From Candidatus Fibrimonadaceae bacterium (GTDB lineage Bacteria > Fibrobacterota > Fibrobacteria > Fibrobacterales > Fibrobacteraceae), in contig JAITFP010000033.1 in assembly GCA_031281275.1 (NCBI GenBank), positions 1-35,499 of the forward strand: a stretch of DNA of 35,499 nt, in the 5' to 3' direction. Each line of letters starts with the position of its first letter. Position 1 is the stretch's first letter. Shown in pieces: positions 13,810 to 22,262 of this stretch. The notes under the pieces are model-generated. The model was not told the DNA's origin. It ran no database searches and saw only the letters and a program-made list of their open reading frames with translations. The position numbers and the translations under genes are program-made.

Positions 13810-15306
13810 ATGGCTACATTATATATTTTTGCTATTGGCGGTTCTGGCTCAAAGGTTGTTGAAAGTTTAACTATGCTTTTGGCTGCCGGCATGAAAGTTC
13901 GCAATTACGATGAATTGGTTCCTGTGCTTATAGACCCTGATTTAATAAACGGCAATTTAAACAGAACAAATGATTTACTGAAAAATTATGAAGAAACGGG
14001 AAAGCAAAGCAATTATGAGGGTCTTTTTTTTGGAACAAAAATAAGACCTTTGGTGGAAAACAGCAGCGAAAAGTATAAATATGCTCTTGAAGGTTTAAAT
14101 GCAACTTTTGGAGATTTTATCGCTTATGATTCTTTAGATAATAATGGTTTGGGATTAGCTCATAACGATAAAATCAAAAAATTGGCAGGTTTATTATTTT
14201 CTGAAAAAGATAATTATTTATTAAATTTAGATATGGAAGTTGGATTTAAAGGCTACCCAAATATAGGCAGCGTTGCTTTTAATAAATTTGCCAAATCCCA
14301 AGCTTTTAGAGAGGTTTTTCAAAATAACGTAAACTCTGGTGATGCCGTTATATTCATAGGTTCTATTTTTGGTGGCACAGGAGCGGCTGGGCTGCCAGCT
14401 TTGCTTGCAAATATTCGTAAAGATCCTATTCCCAGCAAGAAAAATATACTGAACGATATGCCAGTTGGTGTGGTTTCTATGTTGCCTTATTATAGTATTA
14501 CAGACAAAACAGGCAATAAAATCAAAAGTTCACATTTTTTCCCAAAAACAAAGGATGCTTTGAATTATTACAAAGAATCGGTTTATAAGGAAAATGTACA
14601 ATCCTTTTACTATATTGCAAATGATTGCGATACAGGTGCCCTGCCTTATAGCGAGGGAGGCGCAACTCAAAAAAATCCCGTATTCTTTGCCGAATTGGTT
14701 GCAGCTCTTGCGATTTTAGATTTTGCAAGCGATAAGCATACAGCTGGGGTTTTAAAAGCAAAGGAATTTTTGGAAATTAGAAGACAAGATGATGTTGAAA
14801 ATACAAATGAAGACATAACCTTTTCTGAACATAGCAATTTAAACGAAAAAACCAGATTAAAAATAGCAGAACCATTATTTCAATTGCTGTTCTTAAAAAA
14901 ATATATGGATTATGAATTTAAAAATGCAAAAAATGATGTTCAGGCTTGGACAGAATTATGGAATAAGGATGCAGGTGATTCTATTAATTTTGAATATAGC
15001 GGGGATTTCAAGGCTTTTTTGGATAGGTTTGAAGAATATTTGAAAGAATTGGGCAGTTATGGACATAAGTTTAAACCCTTTGATTTAGATAAAAAACCTC
15101 ACGATTTAAGTGGCATTCTAAAAAACATAAATTATGATTTTGATTTTGAAGAATATAGCAAAAAACTTGATATACTCTCAAAAGGCAAATCATTTATAAA
15201 AAGACCATCTTATAAAAATTCTTATGAAAGGCTTTTTAAACTGATTTATAATGCTACGAGTGAAATGTTTAATGAAATACCCGGCATTGCCAAGGAGAAA
15301 AAATGA
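13810..15306 (+). CDS. tubulin-like GTPase (Tubulin_2 type)
   Basis: The 498-aa protein has a tubulin/FtsZ-like nucleotide-binding fold. Residues 3-15 (TLYIFAIGGSGSK) are the first strand and glycine loop. IFIGSIFGGTGAAG at 181-194 carries the tubulin signature GGTGxxG for GTP phosphate binding. Before it, SGDAVIFIG is the usual preceding strand. This matches the divergent bacterial family Tubulin_2 (PF13809) rather than FtsZ, which has a different N-terminus and length. The C-terminal 250 residues are helical and charged. AGAGGAG lies 7 nt before ATG 13810, which starts 1 nt after the previous stop. The next gene starts in its stop codon (ATGA). It probably binds GTP and may polymerise in the cytoplasm. 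Confidence 0.8.
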   Translation: MATLYIFAIGGSGSKVVESLTMLLAAGMKVRNYDELVPVLIDPDLINGNLNRTNDLLKNYEETGKQSNYEGLFFGTKIRPLVENSSEKYKYALEGLNATFGDFIAYDSLDNNGLGLAHNDKIKKLAGLLFSEKDNYLLNLDMEVGFKGYPNIGSVAFNKFAKSQAFREVFQNNVNSGDAVIFIGSIFGGTGAAGLPALLANIRKDPIPSKKNILNDMPVGVVSMLPYYSITDKTGNKIKSSHFFPKTKDALNYYKESVYKENVQSFYYIANDCDTGALPYSEGGATQKNPVFFAELVAALAILDFASDKHTAGVLKAKEFLEIRRQDDVENTNEDITFSEHSNLNEKTRLKIAEPLFQLLFLKKYMDYEFKNAKNDVQAWTELWNKDAGDSINFEYSGDFKAFLDRFEEYLKELGSYGHKFKPFDLDKKPHDLSGILKNINYDFDFEEYSKKLDILSKGKSFIKRPSYKNSYERLFKLIYNATSEMFNEIPGIAKEKK

Positions 15307-18300
15307 GTAAAAGCGGTTATTCACGAACAGGTCCACAAAATGCAAATGCTTTTGGTTTTGGCACTATTAAGCCTTACGAAACAGGTGATATAGAGAGAAT
15401 AAAAGAAAAAGGTACTGATTTCAGTGATTTGCCAGTTGCAGTTCCTAGCCCTTTTGGACGTTTATTTTTGGTTAAAACAGCATTTGAAAGACTTACAAAG
15501 CAAATCGCGTGGGATCGCGAATTCAAAGAAGCAAGGGAAAAAGATAAACATCTCAATGAAATTTTATATATACAACAAAAACCCAGACCTGCAAATGATG
15601 AAGATTTAAGACTTGTGAGTGATACTTTAGACCTTGCGGAATTAGTATTTTGGCGGCATACGAATTTAAACGAAATCACCATATTAGGTACGGATTTAAG
15701 CCAAGACTCCGAAACCATAGATAAAGCGATAGCAAAACTGATAAGTGATAATGCCGCTACGAAAAATACCAGAAAAGAATTAGAAAAATTAAAAAATTTA
15801 ATTGATAGCATAAGTCTATACGCAGGTATGGATAATGCAGCACTCAGCCTTAAAGATAATACTGGCAATTTTAATATGCACTTGATTGAATATGAGGGCA
15901 ATGTTATAGGAGGAACCAGCTGGCAAACTTTATTTGTTCCTTCGGCTGATGAAAATTTTAATGGAATACATATAAATAGCGATAGAAAAACTGGTGATGT
16001 CCCAAAAGGTTTAGAGCAAAGAAAGGATAGAGAATTTAAAGAATGGCTTAAATATGTTGTTGGAAATAGAACGGGTTCTGCTATTTTAAATTATGTAAAT
16101 GCTTTGGATATCAATGCGGGCAATAACGATTATCCAGAAAAATTTTGCGATATAGATGTGCCACAAATAACGGAAATGTTTGAAGATTATTTAATCGTTT
16201 TGCCCTATGATGCTAGCGATAATTTTATTTGCGGTTCAAAAAATGGAAAAACATATTTGCCGCCCATAAAAAGCGGAGTAGATATTGAATATGAAAAAAT
16301 TGAATATATTCCTTTTCCCGAAAGGAATGAACCAACAATAGTAACCGTAAAATATGGAGATAGGGAAAAAATCTATGGTAAAAAAGTTAAAGAAGGGCAA
16401 GGCAAAATATTAACTTGTCATTTTAATGTAGCCTTGTTTCCGTATGCGAGCGAAGCGAGGGAATATAGAATTGCATTGATTGAAGACACAGCAAAAGAAA
16501 TGGAAGCGATGGTATCTGTTTCTATTAACGATGCAGCCAAATATGAACGTGAAAATACCAGCGTGCAAAAACTAACTCTGTATAAAAAATATTCCGCAAA
16601 GGAAATAACATTAGATGTGGACTATAATGGAAATAGTTTTTGCGCGCAGTTGCCAATGCGCCCTATAAGAGAATTAGCTGTTGATGCGAATTATATCTTT
16701 GCTATTGATTTTGGCTCAACAAATACAAATATAGCATATAAGATCAATAACAATGAACCAAAACATAGTTTTGAATTAGATGGGCATTTGGCAACCCTGC
16801 TAAAATTCAAAGAAGGCACTCCTTTTTCAGAAGATGTTCTTACCGAAAAATTCATATCAAAAAAAATCAACGGAACATATTTTAGAACTTTATTGGCAGA
16901 CACGCCCACTCATAACACAACTGCAAATGAAGTAGATGTTTTAGGCAAATTCAATATTCCTTATGGTTATAGAGATATTTTAACAGAAGATAACATAAGC
17001 GATAATTTAAAATGGAGCTTAGGCAACCAAAAATATAAAATATTTTTGGAACAAATTGCCTTTGAACTCCACGCCAAAGTTCTTTTGACCGGAGGAGTTT
17101 TAGAGAAGACTAAAATTATTTATACTTATCCATTGAGTATGAATAAAGAAGAGAGAAGTGCATTAAAATTTGAATGGCAAAAATTAGGAAAATTCTATTT
17201 TGGAGATGGCAACACTTTCGATAATCTAGAAGACAAAGCCGAATCCATTACTCCAATTAAATATCTTCACGCAAAAGGCAGCGGTTTAGTTTTAAAAAGA
17301 GAAACTCCAATTCCAGTTCTCAGCGTGGACATTGGTGGCGGCACAACGGATTGTTCTGTTATCACCAACAAAGATGGTTCCAATGCTTCTTTGTTATTTC
17401 CATTGTCGTTTAGATTTGCCGGAAAAGATATTTTTGGTGGAGATAGCAATGCTTTGACAGAAAAATATGGGAAAGAATTTAGAGATAATACCTTGAAGGA
17501 GAAAACAAAATATAAAAAAGTTTTAGAAAATATTATAAATAAAAAAAGCGATGTTAATTCTTATTTATTTTCGTTAGAAGATATTCTTGAACGAGATGAT
17601 AAATACAGTGTTGTTTTACATAGAGATAAAAATGTTCGCATAGTCTTTTTGTATTTTTTCTCTGCAATAATTTGGTTTTTGGCAAAAGCTTTAAAAGAAA
17701 ATTTTTGGAAAGAGAACTATTGGAAAAAAAGCAATAGTTTAGATACAGAAAAAGATATTCCATTTCCTTCAACTATTTATTTTACAGGAAACGGAGCTAG
17801 AATCTTGGATATTTTTGAAGAAGCTGATTTTGAAAACGGCGTATATTCAAGACCAAAAACAACTGCTCTGGCAAAATATATTTTTGAAAAAGTATATGGA
17901 AGAAAAATGAAAATACAAGAAACAGCAGATTTTAAAATTGACTTTTTCTCTCAAAATTCTAAAACACTCACAGGTGTTGGCTGTTTTTCAGAGGCAAAAA
18001 TATTAGATGTAGAAAAAGCCGAAGATTTATTTATATCCGAAGATCGATTGCGTGGAAATAAAATTGATGATTTCAACAAAGTGTTTTTGGATATAATAAA
18101 AACAAAAAAATATGGCAATAACGATAAATTTTTATGGCAGGCTTTTGATATTGCAACGATAACAGCCGATAATGGTATTGTAAAATTTAAATTGATAGAC
18201 GAATTAGAAATGGCTATAAATGAAATAGATATTGGTGTAGCTGTTAGCAACCAAAAAACACCTTTTGAAATTTTACATCTAATTATATTGAATCTTTTTA

Positions 18301-18341
18301 AGAAATTTGTAAATTGGCAATCATCTAAAAAAGGTCAATAA
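15303..18341 (+). CDS. large protein with C-terminal Hsp70/actin-like ATPase domain
   Basis: The 1012-aa protein has two parts. Residues 1-460 are unrecognised, with a helical stretch around 100-180 and a beta-rich region about 290-450. Residues about 465-1000 form an actin/Hsp70-superfamily ATPase: phosphate-1 motif FAIDFGSTNTNIAY (Asp469), phosphate-2 motif LSVDIGGGTTDCSVIT (Asp676-Asp683), and adenosine motif IYFTGNGARI (829-831 GNG). The domain is about 530 residues, longer than MreB, with insertions. Size and architecture recall the SrfB virulence-factor family, but I cannot confirm that by eye. ATGA overlap with the tubulin-like gene suggests the two NTPases are made in fixed ratio and act together. 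Confidence 0.8.
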   Translation: MSKSGYSRTGPQNANAFGFGTIKPYETGDIERIKEKGTDFSDLPVAVPSPFGRLFLVKTAFERLTKQIAWDREFKEAREKDKHLNEILYIQQKPRPANDEDLRLVSDTLDLAELVFWRHTNLNEITILGTDLSQDSETIDKAIAKLISDNAATKNTRKELEKLKNLIDSISLYAGMDNAALSLKDNTGNFNMHLIEYEGNVIGGTSWQTLFVPSADENFNGIHINSDRKTGDVPKGLEQRKDREFKEWLKYVVGNRTGSAILNYVNALDINAGNNDYPEKFCDIDVPQITEMFEDYLIVLPYDASDNFICGSKNGKTYLPPIKSGVDIEYEKIEYIPFPERNEPTIVTVKYGDREKIYGKKVKEGQGKILTCHFNVALFPYASEAREYRIALIEDTAKEMEAMVSVSINDAAKYERENTSVQKLTLYKKYSAKEITLDVDYNGNSFCAQLPMRPIRELAVDANYIFAIDFGSTNTNIAYKINNNEPKHSFELDGHLATLLKFKEGTPFSEDVLTEKFISKKINGTYFRTLLADTPTHNTTANEVDVLGKFNIPYGYRDILTEDNISDNLKWSLGNQKYKIFLEQIAFELHAKVLLTGGVLEKTKIIYTYPLSMNKEERSALKFEWQKLGKFYFGDGNTFDNLEDKAESITPIKYLHAKGSGLVLKRETPIPVLSVDIGGGTTDCSVITNKDGSNASLLFPLSFRFAGKDIFGGDSNALTEKYGKEFRDNTLKEKTKYKKVLENIINKKSDVNSYLFSLEDILERDDKYSVVLHRDKNVRIVFLYFFSAIIWFLAKALKENFWKENYWKKSNSLDTEKDIPFPSTIYFTGNGARILDIFEEADFENGVYSRPKTTALAKYIFEKVYGRKMKIQETADFKIDFFSQNSKTLTGVGCFSEAKILDVEKAEDLFISEDRLRGNKIDDFNKVFLDIIKTKKYGNNDKFLWQAFDIATITADNGIVKFKLIDELEMAINEIDIGVAVSNQKTPFEILHLIILNLFKKFVNWQSSKKGQ

Positions 18342-18346
18342 ATTCT

Positions 18347-18913
18347 ATGACTCCTATTATTATTTGTATAGTTATTGTAATAGTATTATTTTTTCTTTGG
18401 TCACTGAAAAAAATAAATGAATTGCACGCAAATATAGCGAGTTTGAGAAACGAAATAGAAGACTTGAAAAGAAATCAAAATAAACAAAATCAAGAGGTGG
18501 TGAAAAATATAGAAAAACCAACGGAAACGAACAGGGAACAATTGCAACCTCAAAAAGAAATGGAAATTTCTGAACCAGAAACAAAACCACCTGAAAGTAC
18601 ACAAAAAAAAGAACCTTTTTACTTAGGTATGCCAAATGAAAAAGGCTTTTTGAAAGAAGAACCTCCCAAAGCCGGTTACTTTATTGCTCAAGAATCAGGT
18701 ATCAATAAAGCTTTCTTTATATTTGTAAATGACCAGGCTAAACTAAATGTTATTTTTAAAAGCGATATGGAAGGTAAATTTTACAATGTAGAAAGTGGCA
18801 TTGCTTTGCCAGGAAAAGCCCTTTTGAATCAATCAAAAGGGCTTCTCGGCAAAAAAGGAGATTTTTGGACAGTTTTAAAACCTATAATAATTGAATTAGA
18901 ATCAGGAAATTAG
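18347..18913 (+). CDS. single-TM coiled-coil protein of the motor operon
   Basis: The 188-aa protein has an N-terminal membrane segment (residues 2-18, rich in Ile and Val), a coiled coil at about 20-47 (KKINELHANIASLRNEIEDLKR), a Gln/Glu/Pro/Lys-rich linker to about 85, and a compact C-terminal domain (about 87-188) beginning FYLGMPNEKGF. That domain has alternating beta strands (AFFIFVNDQAKLNVIFKSD, KFYNVESGIALPGKALL). The family is unknown. It starts 5 nt after the actin-like gene and ends 3 nt before the channel gene, so it belongs to the same transcription unit and could link the cytoplasmic NTPases to the membrane channel. Confidence 0.72.
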   Translation: MTPIIICIVIVIVLFFLWSLKKINELHANIASLRNEIEDLKRNQNKQNQEVVKNIEKPTETNREQLQPQKEMEISEPETKPPESTQKKEPFYLGMPNEKGFLKEEPPKAGYFIAQESGINKAFFIFVNDQAKLNVIFKSDMEGKFYNVESGIALPGKALLNQSKGLLGKKGDFWTVLKPIIIELESGN

Positions 18914-18916
18914 TTT

Positions 18917-20482
18917 GTGCTATTAATATCAATAATTACTATTTTTGTATTTCAAGCTCTAGCCTTTATTTGTACATCTATATGGGCAGTTACTTTTGCA
19001 AGAATATTTCCAAAAAAAGATATTTGGGAAGTGAGGAAAGAAGGGCATTGCAAAGAAATTCTTTTAACTAGAGAATATGAAAACGAAGAATTGAAAGATA
19101 TTTTAGAGAATATAAATAATTACATAGCGAGTTGCGGTGGCACTGTGCCAGATTTTAATATTGTTAAAGATATTATAGAAAGACATATAGATAATTTTGA
19201 AGAAAAAATCAATAACTTTTTAACGGTTCCGCTGTTTTTGGGGTTGGTAGGGACCATAACTGGAATTATACTCGGTTTGGGAGATGTGAATATTGATAAC
19301 GAAAAATTTGTATATGAATTAACAGAACACGTAAAATTTGCTATGATTGCCAGTTTAATAGGACTCGCATTAACTGTTATTAATTCTGCTATTGTTTTTA
19401 ATATTGCAAAAAATAAAATGGATTATAGAAGAAATATTTTTTATAATTTTTTGCATTCCCCAAAAGCAGAAAATTTATTTCCATCTGTTTCTGGAAATTT
19501 GGAAAATGTTTTGAGAAATATGCACCAAAATTTAGAGCAGTTCAATTATGAACTTAGCAGTAATTTAAAAAGATTTGAAGAAGTTTTTAGCAATAACAAA
19601 GAATTGATAGATAGCAATAAAGAGTTAATAGGGGCTTTAATGAATTCTTCGGCACTCAATAATATGAAAGAAATAATGGGTTATAATTCAAAAGTTTCTG
19701 GAGAATTAAATGCTACTTTCAAAAATCTGAATGAATTTAATAAATATGTATATATAATAAACGAGTTAGTAAAAAAATTGGGCAGCTTTGAGCCTATAAC
19801 AGAAGGAACTGTAAGTTTAGCAAGGGCAGCTGATAATTTAAATGCATTAGCAGAAAATATTGATAAAAATGTCAAAGAAAATACCCATTTAACAAACTTC
19901 TTAAAGGAACATTTAGATGCCATAGAAAAACTATCCGATGATGCTAAAAAATCTGTTGAAAAAGCTAATAATGAATTAGCCGATTCTTTGCAGGGTCTAA
20001 CTGATAACATAAAATCTTTTGACAAAACAGTAAAAGAATCTTTAGATGAAAAACTGGCACCGGTTTCTGTTAGAATGCAAGCAACTTTTGAAGGTTTGGA
20101 AGAGATAACAAATAACTTTGAAGCCATTGTTAAAAAGGCTTTGGAAAGTGAAATGACAGGATATGCTGCACAAGTGGCACAACCTATAAAAGACTCATTT
20201 AAGAATATTTTAGAATTTACTCAGCAGCTAGAAGAAAATATAAATGAAACGGAGGTTAAAGAATGGGTGAATGCTAAATTGGAAAATTGGGGAAGGGAAG
20301 TGGAAGAAAAATTGCAAAATGTTATAGTGAATGCTTCTCAAAACAATATTTTGCAGAATTCTGATTTGGAAAAATCTGTAAAAGAACTTTGTTATATAAT
20401 GAATAAATCGTTGAATATTCAAGAAGATATTAGCAATGATATTAAGCATCGCTCTCTTTGGCGTTTAATTTTTAAAAAATGA
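18917..20482 (+). CDS. MotA/TolQ/ExbB-type proton-channel protein with long coiled-coil tail (ZorA-like)
   Basis: The 521-aa protein has three membrane segments: about 2-27, 101-122 (FLTVPLFLGLVGTITGIILGLG, the conserved MotA/TolQ/ExbB channel helix) and 141-165 (FAMIASLIGLALTVINSAIVF). Residues 170-521 are almost all helical and charged, with heptad patterns, forming a cytoplasmic tail of about 350 residues. Flagellar MotA and ExbB lack such a tail; ZorA of the Zorya anti-phage system has one. The start is GTG 18917, 3 nt after the previous stop. The next gene, its MotB-like partner, overlaps by ATGA. Together they probably form an ion-driven rotary stator in the inner membrane. Confidence 0.82.
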   Translation: MLLISIITIFVFQALAFICTSIWAVTFARIFPKKDIWEVRKEGHCKEILLTREYENEELKDILENINNYIASCGGTVPDFNIVKDIIERHIDNFEEKINNFLTVPLFLGLVGTITGIILGLGDVNIDNEKFVYELTEHVKFAMIASLIGLALTVINSAIVFNIAKNKMDYRRNIFYNFLHSPKAENLFPSVSGNLENVLRNMHQNLEQFNYELSSNLKRFEEVFSNNKELIDSNKELIGALMNSSALNNMKEIMGYNSKVSGELNATFKNLNEFNKYVYIINELVKKLGSFEPITEGTVSLARAADNLNALAENIDKNVKENTHLTNFLKEHLDAIEKLSDDAKKSVEKANNELADSLQGLTDNIKSFDKTVKESLDEKLAPVSVRMQATFEGLEEITNNFEAIVKKALESEMTGYAAQVAQPIKDSFKNILEFTQQLEENINETEVKEWVNAKLENWGREVEEKLQNVIVNASQNNILQNSDLEKSVKELCYIMNKSLNIQEDISNDIKHRSLWRLIFKK

Positions 20483-21108
20483 AAAAGCGTAAAACAGATT
20501 TCTTTTGGCCCAGTTATTCTGATTTAATGACTAGCTTATTTTTTATTATGCTGGTACTTTTTGTATTTGCCGATATAAAGAACAAAAGAGCAAACAAAGA
20601 ATTGGAAGCTGCAAAAAAGATAACAGAAGAGCAATTGACAAAAATTAAAGAAATGAAAGAATCGGTGGAAAAAATTGACTCAACATATTTTAGATACGAT
20701 TCTATAAATAAAAGATTTTCTTTGAAACAAAGGATTAATTTTCCAGAAAACAAATCTGATATAAACAACAAAGACACGGCATATCTTTTGGCGGTTGGAA
20801 GGGAATTGCAAAGTACGTTGGATTTTTTGAAACAAAAAAATAAATTAAATGCAACTTATGTATTGATTCTTGAAGGAATGGCTTCTAAAGATAAAAAAGC
20901 TTCTGATGATTTTAATTACGCATTGAGTTATAAGAGAGCACTTGCTGTTAGAAATTTATGGGAAGAGAGAAAAATATATTTTGACACTTCTTTTATAGAT
21001 GTCCAAATTGCCGGCTCCGGCATAAGTGGCATAGGTAGAAGCGAACAAGAAGAAACAAATCAACAATTACTGATACATATAATTCCAAAGATAGGTGAGA
21101 TTAAATAG
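20479..21108 (+). CDS. MotB/OmpA-like stator partner (ZorB-like) with altered peptidoglycan site
   Basis: The 209-aa protein has a single N-terminal membrane helix containing PSYSDLMTSLFFIMLVLFVF. Asp15 stands where MotB/ExbD/ZorB carry the ion-binding aspartate. A short coiled coil (about 34-65) leads to an OmpA-like C-terminal domain (about 80-205): LILEGMAS at 129-136, then NYALSYKRALAVRNLW (146-161; N..LS..RA is conserved). The usual GHTD is replaced by GMAS and the usual NRRVE by NQQLL (194-198), so the canonical diaminopimelate contacts look missing. ATGA overlap couples it to the ZorA-like gene. Its end overlaps the convergent phosphatase gene by 8 nt. Confidence 0.8.
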   Translation: MKKRKTDFFWPSYSDLMTSLFFIMLVLFVFADIKNKRANKELEAAKKITEEQLTKIKEMKESVEKIDSTYFRYDSINKRFSLKQRINFPENKSDINNKDTAYLLAVGRELQSTLDFLKQKNKLNATYVLILEGMASKDKKASDDFNYALSYKRALAVRNLWEERKIYFDTSFIDVQIAGSGISGIGRSEQEETNQQLLIHIIPKIGEIK

Positions 21109-21724
21109 TGGAATATTCCCTCTTTGCCGCCACTTGGTAAAACTTGTTTTCTTCGGGGCAATAGCCTGTTAAAAGTTTTCCGTAAACGCAACCTGTGTCT
21201 AGCCCTTTTGCTCGTGGAAAATCCACAAGACCGTTCATCGCCCAATGACCAAAAATAACTATTCTGTTAGGGAAGGTGGCTTGCTCATACCAGGGTTTTT
21301 CATTCCACATCCTTATAGTCAAAATATCTCTCTTGCTCATTTCTTCCAAAGATTTTTTCCCTGGCTCCAAACCCGCGTGCAATAAAATTTCTCTGCCTGT
21401 ATCTATCCAAAGAGGGAATTTTGAAACTATGCTGGCGAGCCACTGCGGTTTTTGAACATTTTCCAAAAAATGCAAATCCTTTGCTGTTCGTTCTTGTTCA
21501 GGTTTGCTCAAAATTTGCAAGAGCTTTGCCTCGTGGTTCCCCAAAACGCATTTTATATTGTGCTTCAAAATAAACTCAACAGTAGCAGGACTGTCTGGTC
21601 CTTTGTTTATCAAATCGCCAGTTTGGTAAATAGTATCTTCTGGTTGAGGAGAAAATTTTTCAAATAGTTCCGAAAGTTCTTCTACGCAGCCATGCACATC
21701 GCCAATGAAGAAAGTTCTAGGCAC
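21101..21724 (-). CDS. ApaH/PrpE-type metallophosphatase
   Basis: The 207-aa protein carries all blocks of the PPP phosphoesterase family: GDVHG (8-12), GDLINKGPDS (36-45), GNHE (61-64), LLHAGL and IFGHWAMNG. Such enzymes use two metal ions to hydrolyse phosphoproteins or diadenosine polyphosphates (Ap4A), and the small size fits either. It starts with GTG 21724, sharing one base with the stop of the biotinyl-protein gene (TAGTG), so the two are co-translated. It is convergent with the motor operon and probably not part of it. Confidence 0.85.
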   Translation of the reverse strand: MPRTFFIGDVHGCVEELSELFEKFSPQPEDTIYQTGDLINKGPDSPATVEFILKHNIKCVLGNHEAKLLQILSKPEQERTAKDLHFLENVQKPQWLASIVSKFPLWIDTGREILLHAGLEPGKKSLEEMSKRDILTIRMWNEKPWYEQATFPNRIVIFGHWAMNGLVDFPRAKGLDTGCVYGKLLTGYCPEENKFYQVAAKREYSTI

Positions 21725-22242
21725 TATGCAATTTCCAATATCAAGTCGCCTCTCATAACGGTCTGCCCACGTTCAACCTTAACGGTGTGAATTTTGCCAT
21801 CGCAAGGAGCAAGAATTTCATTTTCCATTTTCATTGCTTCCAAAATCCCAAGCAATTGCCCTTTTTTAACCTCTTGCCCAGGCTTTGCCTGCAAGCTGGA
21901 AATTTGCCCAGGCAGCACTGCGGTTATCTTGCCGCCAATATGCTTTGCCGGCTTGGATTCGCCGCCATAATGCGAACTGTCTATTTTGCTAACGTCCACG
22001 CTATAACGTGTTCCATTTATATCAACCGAATCTGGAAAGCCATTGCTTTTTTTGCGCACCACAATGGATAAAACCTTTCCATTCACCATAACAAGCCGAG
22101 GCGAGCCATCGGACCAGGTTTCCAATATGCGAACTTTTGAAACATCTTTTTCTTTTTTTATTTCGAAATCCGAGCGCAAACTAGCAATTTGCGGAATATC
22201 AAAAACATTTTTCTGATCGCGAGTTCTGACTGTGCATTTCAT
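21724..22242 (-). CDS. biotin carboxyl carrier-type protein
   Basis: This 172-aa protein has a C-terminal biotinyl domain at about 102-172 with the biotin-attachment motif EAMKMEN (Lys138) and flanking strands (GGKITAVLPGQI; GQTVMRGDLILEI). The N-terminal 90 residues form a separate beta-rich domain like those of carrier subunits of acyl-CoA or oxaloacetate/pyruvate decarboxylase-type carboxylases. A Ser/Gly/Lys-rich linker joins them. The partner carboxylase genes are not in the window. ATG 22242 was chosen because a TATATT box ends 6 nt before it; an upstream in-frame start would read through the promoter and overlap the neighbouring gene. Confidence 0.83.
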   Translation of the reverse strand: MKCTVRTRDQKNVFDIPQIASLRSDFEIKKEKDVSKVRILETWSDGSPRLVMVNGKVLSIVVRKKSNGFPDSVDINGTRYSVDVSKIDSSHYGGESKPAKHIGGKITAVLPGQISSLQAKPGQEVKKGQLLGILEAMKMENEILAPCDGKIHTVKVERGQTVMRGDLILEIA

Positions 22243-22248
22243 GGGGGT

Positions 22249-22254
22249 AATATA
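22249..22254 (-). promoter_or_regulatory. -10 box (TATATT) of the biotinyl-protein gene
   Basis: TATATT on the minus strand is followed by ACCCCC and then ATG 22242. This is a leaderless arrangement, and the box decides the start codon. Confidence 0.5.
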
Positions 22255-22262
22255 GTAAAATC

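Noticed and set aside
13810-15306. FtsZ
   Set aside because: The N-terminal motif, the 498-residue length and the helical C-terminus differ from FtsZ, and no division genes are adjacent.
18917-21108. Flagellar MotA-MotB stator
   Set aside because: The channel protein has a three-TM TolQ-like layout and a 350-residue coiled-coil tail, and no flagellar genes are nearby.
11965-21108. Canonical Zorya type I, II or III
   Set aside because: Only the ZorA/ZorB-like pair is present. No helicase-nuclease ZorD, ZorC, HNH-type ZorE or ZorF/ZorG-like gene is seen.
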